Source of the DNA: an uncultured Hyphomicrobiales bacterium
GTDB lineage: Bacteria; Pseudomonadota; Alphaproteobacteria; Rhizobiales; Beijerinckiaceae
Length of the DNA: 63,718 nt
NCBI GenBank assembly: GCA_903900975.1
Contig: CAIUPE010000080.1
Coordinates: forward strand, 1-63,718
Direction of reading: 5' to 3'
This document shows positions 57,866 to 63,718 of this stretch, piece by piece; position 1 is the stretch's first letter; every line of letters begins with the position of its first letter. The notes under the pieces were generated by a model that made no database searches, was not told where the DNA came from, and saw nothing but the letters and a program-made list of their open reading frames with translations. The position numbers were made by a program, and so were the translations under genes.

Positions 57866-58852
57866 CTATTCTCCCTTCATCGGCCGATTCATCAGGGCAT
57901 CTACCGCGCCATCGATGGTCAACGATCCCTTCAGGATGGCGGATACCGCTTCGGCGATCGGCATTTCGATGCCGCGCGCACGCGCCATGTCGCTCAAGAT
58001 CCGTGCGGTATGCACGCCTTCGGCTAATCGGCCGCCGCCGGCCTCAGCAACACTTAGCCCGCGACCAAGATCGTGCCCGAAGGCAAAATTGCGTGATTTT
58101 AGTGATCCTGCCGTCAAAACGAGATCGCCGAGGCCTGATAGCCCCATGAGTGTTTCGGGACGCGCGCGATAGCTCTCGCCAAACCGCCGGAGTTCGGCAA
58201 AGCCGCGGGCCACCAAGGCCGCGCGGGCGCTTTCGCCCAATCCGCGCCCTTCGACAATGCCTGCCGCGATGGCCAGAACGTTTTTGGCCGCGCCGCCGAT
58301 CTCAACACCCCGAAGATCGGTTGAGGGATAAATCCGAAAGGTGGCGGATGTGAGTGTTCGGGCCAGCGTTTCAGCCATATCAAATGTTGGAGCGGCAAGT
58401 GCTACTGCGGTGGGCAGTCCACGCGCGACATCATCGGCAAAACTGGGGCCAGAGAGGATGGCGGGGACAGAGCCAGGCATCGCATCCGCGACGATTTCGC
58501 TCAGAAATTCGCCGCTTTGCACGTCGATACCCTTGGCGCAGATAATCATCGGCAAGCCCTTTCGGGCTAAAGGTGAGAGCGCTTCAGTCATGACCCGCAG
58601 CGATTGTGCCGGCAACGATAGCACCATGACCTGCCCGCGATCAGCCGCTTCCTTCAGCGAAGCCGTGGCTCGAATCGAGTCCGGCAGAATGACGCCGGGC
58701 AACCGGCGGGCATTATATCGGGTGCGTTGCATTTCTTCAGCTTGATCCGCATCGCGGCTCCAAAGTGTCACAAGACGGCCCGAACGAGCCGCGGCTAGCG
58801 CTAAAGCGGTGCCCCAAGCGCCTGATCCGATCACGCTGACATGCTCAAGCAT
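57866..58852 (-). CDS. gpsA: Glycerol-3-phosphate dehydrogenase (NAD(P)+)
   Basis: This 328-residue enzyme makes glycerol 3-phosphate for phospholipids. It starts [18 protein letters not shown] with the Rossmann glycine motif, has the catalytic lysine region ([16 protein letters not shown]) and the [11 protein letters not shown] motif. The ATG at 58852 overlaps the tsaD stop by 8 bp; an in-frame ATG at 58888 would overlap further. Gene order tsaD-gpsA-EVE is common in alphaproteobacteria. Confidence 0.96.
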   Translation of the reverse strand: MLEHVSVIGSGAWGTALALAAARSGRLVTLWSRDADQAEEMQRTRYNARRLPGVILPDSIRATASLKEAADRGQVMVLSLPAQSLRVMTEALSPLARKGLPMIICAKGIDVQSGEFLSEIVADAMPGSVPAILSGPSFADDVARGLPTAVALAAPTFDMAETLARTLTSATFRIYPSTDLRGVEIGGAAKNVLAIAAGIVEGRGLGESARAALVARGFAELRRFGESYRARPETLMGLSGLGDLVLTAGSLKSRNFAFGHDLGRGLSVAEAGGGRLAEGVHTARILSDMARARGIEMPIAEAVSAILKGSLTIDGAVDALMNRPMKGE

Positions 58853-59891
58853 GAACGGTACCTTTGGCTTCGAGCGGCCAACGGGCACGGGGCGGTGTGT
58901 CCAATCCGTCGGTAAGCCCCAGCCTCAGCCGCTCAATGCCAGCCCACGCAATCATCGCGCCATTGTCGGTGCAAAGCGCGATCGGAGGGGCGATCAACGC
59001 CAACCCGCTTTGGTGAGCGACATCGTGCAACGAATCCCGCATAGCCAGATTTGCTGCCACGCCGCCTGCGATCACAAGGGCGGTAGGTTCGCCAAAATCG
59101 GCACGTACGACGTCGAGCGCTATTTTCGTCCGGTCAGCCACAACGGCTACAATCGCGGCTTGGAACGATGCGCAAAGGTTTTTGATATCCATTTCCGTCA
59201 GCGGCGCAATGCGTTGTGCTTCGATCCGGACAGCTGTTTTGAGCCCCGAAAGGGAAAAATTCGGTTCCTTACGGCCTAGCATCGGGCGCGGAAACGCGAA
59301 ATATTCAGGGTTGCCTTCTCGCGCCAGTTTTTCAACTTCGGGCCCGCCGGGATAGGGAAGGCCGAGCATTTTGGCGACCTTGTCAAAGGCTTCGCCAATC
59401 GCATCATCAATGGTGGTGCCTATTCGGACATAATCGCCTACGCCGCGAACAAACAGCAATTGTGAGTGGCCACCGGACGCCAGTAAAAGCAAGAACGGAA
59501 AGGCCACGCCGTCGCTTAACCGGGGGGAAAGCGCATGGGCCTCAAGATGATTGACAGCGAGAAAAGGCTTTCCGGTGACAAGCGCCAACGCTTTGCCCGT
59601 GGTAAGACCCACCATCACGCCGCCAATGAGACCGGGGCCTGCGGCAGCTGCGATGCCGTCCATATCCGTCAAGCGCATACCTGCCGTCTTCAGGGCTTGT
59701 TTCACCAATACGTCAACAACCTCAACATGGGCTCGTGCGGCGATTTCGGGCACGACGCCACCATAGGCCTGATGGGCCTTGATCTGGCTTAGAATCTCAT
59801 TCGATAGAATATGACCTTCCCCGTCCCGGTTGCTCTCAACAACGGAAACTGCGGTTTCGTCACAGGTGGTTTCAATACCGAGAACGCGCAT
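58845..59891 (-). CDS. tsaD: tRNA N6-threonylcarbamoyladenosine transferase
   Basis: This 348-residue ASKHA-fold protein completes the t6A modification of tRNAs reading ANN codons. It opens [18 protein letters not shown], has the metal-binding pair of histidines in [11 protein letters not shown], and the nucleotide-binding [10 protein letters not shown] and [11 protein letters not shown] segments. It is divergent from hemC across 125 bp and overlaps gpsA. Confidence 0.97.
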   Translation of the reverse strand: MRVLGIETTCDETAVSVVESNRDGEGHILSNEILSQIKAHQAYGGVVPEIAARAHVEVVDVLVKQALKTAGMRLTDMDGIAAAAGPGLIGGVMVGLTTGKALALVTGKPFLAVNHLEAHALSPRLSDGVAFPFLLLLASGGHSQLLFVRGVGDYVRIGTTIDDAIGEAFDKVAKMLGLPYPGGPEVEKLAREGNPEYFAFPRPMLGRKEPNFSLSGLKTAVRIEAQRIAPLTEMDIKNLCASFQAAIVAVVADRTKIALDVVRADFGEPTALVIAGGVAANLAMRDSLHDVAHQSGLALIAPPIALCTDNGAMIAWAGIERLRLGLTDGLDTPPRARWPLEAKGTVHA

Positions 59892-60016
59892 TGCGCTCCT
59901 ACTCCCAAATTAAAGGCGCCTCTTTCGCGCAGCACTGCTAGACTTTATACCTCAAATCACGCGGCTGCCGATTTCTGTTCGACATCGCATGACAGCAGGA
60001 AGAAGAGCAAGGTTCA

Positions 60017-60952
60017 ATGACAAAGGCAGTAACACGGTTCAAGATCGGAACGCGAGGTAGCCCCTTGGCGCTTTGGCAGGCCAATGAGGTCGCGTCGCGG
60101 TTACGCGTCGCTTTAAACCTTGCCGATGAAGCGGTCGAACTTGTGTTGATCCGTACCTCTGGCGATATGAGCCAGGCCGGCGGGCAGGCGCTGGTTGGCG
60201 GCAAGGGGGCCTTCACCAAAGAGATCGACGAAGCGATGCTGAAGGGGGAAATCGACCTTGCTGTTCATTCAGCTAAAGACATGCCGACGCATTTTCCAGC
60301 AGGGATTGCCATTGCGGGTTATCTTCCGCGCGAAGATGTCCGTGATTGCCTGATTTCGGCCCGCTATACCTCCATTGAAGCGTTGCCGCCGGGTGCTATT
60401 GTGGGCACTGCTAGCCTTCGCCGTGCAGCCCTTGTCAAACGAATCAGGCCCGACCTTCAAACGCAGGTTTTGCGGGGCAATGTTGATACACGAATCAGAA
60501 AATCAGCCGAAGGAGAAGTGGACGCAACCCTGTTGGCCCTTGCGGGGCTGAAGCGATTGGGCATGGCCGAAAAAGCGGCTGCGATTTTGCCGCTTGATCG
60601 CTTTCCACCAGCCATTGGACAAGGCGCTGTTGGTGTGACCATACGATCCGGCGATCAGGCCGCCAAAGAAGCGATTGGGTTAATCGCGGATGATACGGTC
60701 GGTCACGCATTGGCCGCCGAGCGTGCTTTTTTGACTCTGCTGGATGGCTCATGCCGAACCCCGATTGCCGGGCTGGCAACCCTTTCGGGCGATATATTGC
60801 ATTTTAACGGCCTCTATCTCAGCCATGATGGGCAACAAAGCTTCACCGCAAGTGGTTTGGGACCTGTTAGCGAGGCGGTTGCCATTGGCCAGCAGGCGGC
60901 CCGTGATATTTTGGCCGTTTTGCCAACCGATATCCGTTTACAAAACGCATGA
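60017..60952 (+). CDS. hemC: Porphobilinogen deaminase (hydroxymethylbilane synthase)
   Basis: This 311-residue enzyme polymerises four porphobilinogen units on a dipyrromethane cofactor. RFKIGTRGSPLALWQA, HSAKDMPT, GTASLRRAALV, LRGNVDTRI and the cofactor-attaching cysteine in LDGSCRTPIAG are all present. It overlaps hemD by four bases (ATGA), so the two consecutive steps are translationally coupled. Confidence 0.97.
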   Translation: MTKAVTRFKIGTRGSPLALWQANEVASRLRVALNLADEAVELVLIRTSGDMSQAGGQALVGGKGAFTKEIDEAMLKGEIDLAVHSAKDMPTHFPAGIAIAGYLPREDVRDCLISARYTSIEALPPGAIVGTASLRRAALVKRIRPDLQTQVLRGNVDTRIRKSAEGEVDATLLALAGLKRLGMAEKAAAILPLDRFPPAIGQGAVGVTIRSGDQAAKEAIGLIADDTVGHALAAERAFLTLLDGSCRTPIAGLATLSGDILHFNGLYLSHDGQQSFTASGLGPVSEAVAIGQQAARDILAVLPTDIRLQNA

Positions 60953-61641
60953 ACATTCTGGTAACGCGGCCGGAACGTGACGCTCTGCAAACTGCAGCGC
61001 GCCTTGCAGAATTAGGCCACAAGGCGGTTATCGCGCCTGTCACTGAAATCGTGGTAACGGGCGCCAAGATACCGATTGCTTCCTATTCGGCGGTTCTCGT
61101 GACCAGCGCCAATGCGTTAAGGGCGCTGCCACGTCGTGATATCGAGCAATTGCAAAATGTTGCCCTCCATTGCGTGGGGCAGAAGACGGCGGATGTCGCC
61201 CGATCCTTGGGATTTTCGAGGGTTCATGTTAGCAGCGGCTCGGGCCACTTTTTGGTTGAGGATATCATTGGCGCCTATTCGGCGGGCGCGGCCCTCCTGT
61301 ACCTCACGGGCACGCCCCGCAAGCCAATGGTCGAGCAGGGGCTTCGGGCATCAGGGTTTGCGGTGACCAGTTATGAGCTTTATCGAGCGCAAACGGTTTC
61401 CGATTGGCCTGGCCGTGCGCGTGCAATGATCCCGCAGATCGACGTGGCACTGCATTATTCCCGCGCTTCGGTCGAGGCCTTGCTCGATCTCAGCGAAAAA
61501 GCAGGTATGCTGGCTGATCTTCACCCCATGCGGCATATTTGCCTGTCGCCTGACGTGGCCGCGCCCTTATTGATCGGTCCTGTGAAGCATATCGCAATCG
61601 CTGTTCGACCATCCGAAGCCAGCATGCTTGATCTCCTGTGA
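60949..61641 (+). CDS. hemD: Uroporphyrinogen-III synthase
   Basis: This 230-residue protein follows hemC directly and matches the poorly conserved HemD family: an N-terminal MNILVTRPERDALQTAARL, LVTSANALRAL, HCVGQKTADVAR, LYLTGTPRKP and the bilobal length. It cyclises hydroxymethylbilane. Assignment rests on both motifs and position. Confidence 0.9.
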   Translation: MNILVTRPERDALQTAARLAELGHKAVIAPVTEIVVTGAKIPIASYSAVLVTSANALRALPRRDIEQLQNVALHCVGQKTADVARSLGFSRVHVSSGSGHFLVEDIIGAYSAGAALLYLTGTPRKPMVEQGLRASGFAVTSYELYRAQTVSDWPGRARAMIPQIDVALHYSRASVEALLDLSEKAGMLADLHPMRHICLSPDVAAPLLIGPVKHIAIAVRPSEASMLDLL

Positions 61642-61749
61642 GTCGTCGGTTGGAAATATGCTCCAGATCAAGGAAGCGTAAACTTTAACCTGTGATGGTT
61701 CACTTCGTTTAAGTCGGGCCATTGGCAGTTGAGAAGGGTTTTGACACGG

Positions 61750-62787
61750 ATGACGGATGATGCACAAGCCACCGAAGCCGCCGGCATAGCCAAGGCCCGG
61801 CGGGCGCGGCCCGAGCCGCCGATCCTCGATCTTTCGGCGCAAGAGGTAAAGACCGACTCGGCTGATGGTCCGAGCGATCCGGGTGCGAAAGATCCGGCAC
61901 CACCGGCCCCTTCATCCGGTTGGTCGGGCTTTGTCCCAATCGTGGCTGCTTTGGTAGCGGGGGCGATCGGCGGAGCGATGGCGGTGGTAGCGCTTGACGT
62001 ATTGACCCCACCGGCTGGGCCAAGCGACCAATTAATGGCGCTTGAAAGCCGGATGGATACATTGGCGGCCAAGGCCAATGTCGCTGAGTTGGAGCAGCGT
62101 GTAGCCAAGGTGGAATCCTTGTCGGCAGAAACCTACCGCCAATTCAGCCAGCTGGCGGCCAGACCGTCTGACAGCACGGTCCTCGACAAGCGGATGTCGA
62201 CCGTGGAGGGTGTACTGGCCCAAATGTCTCAGCAAATATTGACAAAAAATGCGGCAAGCGGCGATCCGGCGGCACGCTTGGTGCTGGCCGCGCTTATTCG
62301 GGATCGGGTTGAACAAGGCGTTCCCTTTGCGCGGGAGCTTGAAGCGCTGACGGCGTTGGCAGGTAGCCTTCCGGGACAAGAACATCTCAAACGATGGGCC
62401 GGTGAGGGGGTTGCATCCTATGCGGTGTTGCGTGTCGAGTTGGCTGAAAGCCTTCGTCCAGCCAAGCCTGCAGAGCCCGTACAGGAGGCGGCACCCATCG
62501 ATTGGGAAAATCGCCTTTTAAAAGTGCTTTCCCATGTGATGACCATCACTCCGTCTGATCAGGCACCCTTCGGCGCGCCTTCAGCTTGGCCGGATCTTGA
62601 AGCGGCCTTGGCCGCCGGCGATGGCGCTAAGGCACAAGCCATTCTACAGGCGCTTCCGGCCTCGCAACATGAAATTGTGAAGCATTTGGGCGCTCGATTG
62701 GAAGCGCGGCTATTGGCCCAACAGGCCGCCGATGACGTTTTTAACGCGGCATTGGATGCGCTTAAAACGAAAGGGTCTGCTCCATGA
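61750..62787 (+). CDS. Mitofilin/Mic60-like inner-membrane protein (COG4223)
   Basis: This 345-residue protein has a disordered N-terminus (1-60), one membrane helix (about 63-88, SGFVPIVAALVAGAIGGAMAVVALDV is split by Gly/Ala), a coiled coil (about 100-150) and a helical C-terminal mitofilin-like domain (about 180-340). The alphaproteobacterial homologue of mitochondrial Mic60 is found in this hem position and shapes inner-membrane folds. ATG 61750 is chosen over an in-frame TTG at 61729. It overlaps the hemY-like gene by four bases. Confidence 0.82.
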   Translation: MTDDAQATEAAGIAKARRARPEPPILDLSAQEVKTDSADGPSDPGAKDPAPPAPSSGWSGFVPIVAALVAGAIGGAMAVVALDVLTPPAGPSDQLMALESRMDTLAAKANVAELEQRVAKVESLSAETYRQFSQLAARPSDSTVLDKRMSTVEGVLAQMSQQILTKNAASGDPAARLVLAALIRDRVEQGVPFARELEALTALAGSLPGQEHLKRWAGEGVASYAVLRVELAESLRPAKPAEPVQEAAPIDWENRLLKVLSHVMTITPSDQAPFGAPSAWPDLEAALAAGDGAKAQAILQALPASQHEIVKHLGARLEARLLAQQAADDVFNAALDALKTKGSAP

Positions 62788-63718
62788 TTCGCCTTTTGTT
62801 TGCGTTTATAGCGCTGACCGGTGTGGCGCTTGGATTGTCCTTTCTTGCCGACCTGAATGGCAGTGTCGCGCTTACGGTGATGGGTCTGCGCTTTGAAACT
62901 TCGCTGGCGGTTGCAGCCGTTGCCTTCGTTATTCTTTTTATTGCGGTTGCGATGGTCTGGTCGGTTATCCGCTTTATCTTTCGGTTGCCACGGATCGTAT
63001 CGATTGGTTGGCACGCTAAGAGGCGACACAAAGGGCACCTCGCCGTTTCACGCGGCATGGTGGCGGTCGGAGCCGGTGACGTCAAAATGGCGCGCCGCAG
63101 CGCTAATGAGGCAGCACGGTTGCTCGGCAAGGAGCCGTTGTCTTTGCTGCTCGCTGCACAGGCGGCCCAAATGGAAGGCGACGGAAATGGTGCCCTGCGT
63201 GCTTTCCACGACATGCTCGATAGTCCCGATACCCGTTTGCTCGGGCTTAGAGGACTTTATGTTGAGGCCGATCGGGCGGGTTATATCGATGAAGCGTTTC
63301 GATATGCCGAGGAGACGGTGGCATTATCGCCATCGACCGCTTGGGCCGTTGATGCGCTGATCGAACATCACGCCCGATTGGCCGAATGGCCAAAGGCACT
63401 TGCTGTCTTGGATCGTGGTGGTTCAGCCTTTGACCGAACGGAGCGCCGACGCAAACGGGCCGTGATCTTGACCGCCGACGCGCTCGCCCGCGAGGAGGGC
63501 GCCCCAGACGAGGCGATGGACGCGGCTCGCGAGGCTACAAAACTTTCGCCCGAGCTGATTCCAGCTCAGCTTGTTTACGCAAGGTTGCTGTCGCGCCGGG
63601 GGGACTATCGCAAAGCGTCGCATGTGCTGGAAGCCGCATGGAAATTGGGGCCCCATCCCGCGATTGGCGAGGCCTATTTGACGGTTCGTCCGGGCGATGC
63701 AGGCCGCGAAAAACTGGT
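62784..63718 (+). CDS. hemY: HemY-like tetratricopeptide membrane protein (5' part)
   Basis: The reading frame opens at ATG 62784, overlapping the Mic60-like stop (ATGA), and stays open to the window end, giving the first 311 residues. Two N-terminal helices (residues 1-22 and 40-65) anchor a HemY_N domain (IPRIVSIGW-like LPRIVSIGWHAKRRHKGH) followed by TPR-like repeats (KPLALLLAAQAA-like, EAFRYAEETVALSPS, KASHVLEAAWKLGP). This family is not protoporphyrinogen oxidase; its role beside hemCD is unknown. The 3' end lies outside the window. Confidence 0.85.
   Translation, partial: MIRLLFAFIALTGVALGLSFLADLNGSVALTVMGLRFETSLAVAAVAFVILFIAVAMVWSVIRFIFRLPRIVSIGWHAKRRHKGHLAVSRGMVAVGAGDVKMARRSANEAARLLGKEPLSLLLAAQAAQMEGDGNGALRAFHDMLDSPDTRLLGLRGLYVEADRAGYIDEAFRYAEETVALSPSTAWAVDALIEHHARLAEWPKALAVLDRGGSAFDRTERRRKRAVILTADALAREEGAPDEAMDAAREATKLSPELIPAQLVYARLLSRRGDYRKASHVLEAAWKLGPHPAIGEAYLTVRPGDAGREKL

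Overview
The window is a gene-dense chromosomal segment of an alphaproteobacterium. The evidence is the order mdh-sucC-sucD-sucA-sucB-lpd, a DUF2794 gene, an MJ0042 zinc-ribbon gene divergent from ftsEX, the rlmH-rsfS-nadD cluster joined to ctpA/envC, gpsA-tsaD divergent from hemC-hemD, and a mitofilin/Mic60-like gene between hemD and a hemY-like gene. Base composition looks moderate (low to mid 50s % GC by eye). I see no prophage, insertion sequence, CRISPR array, rRNA or tRNA. Genus cannot be assigned by reading alone; a Rhodospirillales-like lineage is only a guess.

Region 1 (1-2010) is a divergent SDR-type oxidoreductase / LysR regulator pair bounded by two identical 32-bp palindromic elements. 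Region 2 (2013-11068) is the TCA operon on the minus strand: malate dehydrogenase, succinyl-CoA synthetase, and the 2-oxoglutarate dehydrogenase complex E1, E2 and E3, behind an AT-rich leader. Region 3 (11069-13061) is a TetR regulator divergent from an Nramp-family transporter with altered metal-site residues. Region 4 (13126-22681) looks like a catabolic island for a guanidino compound or related amine: class III aminotransferase, a MocR/TauR-type regulator, acetate kinase, an agmatinase-family ureohydrolase and a four-gene polyamine-type ABC importer.

Region 5 (22738-33438) holds an aldo/keto reductase, the tesA / ybbA-ybbP envelope module, a Bax-inhibitor-1 membrane protein, DUF2794, a probable small RNA with a strong terminator, an ABC1/UbiB-like kinase, a Doc/AbrB toxin-antitoxin pair with a perfect 27-bp operator palindrome, and oligoendopeptidase F. 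Region 6 (33627-39844) holds a degenerate NtrC-like response regulator translationally coupled to an L,D-transpeptidase, the threonine-degradation pair kbl-tdh (Tdh lacks its structural-zinc cysteines), and an EamA transporter.

Region 7 (39829-51602) is an envelope, division and RNA housekeeping block on the minus strand: rppH, a divergent polysaccharide deacetylase, ctpA, envC-like, rlmH, rsfS, nadD, msbA-like, GT39, plsC, ftsX and ftsE. Region 8 (51692-63718) carries the zinc-ribbon protein, hpt, a glutamine amidotransferase, manC, acs, an EVE-domain protein, gpsA and tsaD, then hemC, hemD, the Mic60-like gene and a hemY-like gene cut by the window end.

Most genes are ordinary housekeeping. 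The accessory points worth attention are the guanidino-compound island with its 10-bp-phased operator, the GAFTGA-less regulator coupled to a cell-wall transpeptidase, the candidate small RNA, the zinc-stripped Tdh, and the REP-like palindromes.
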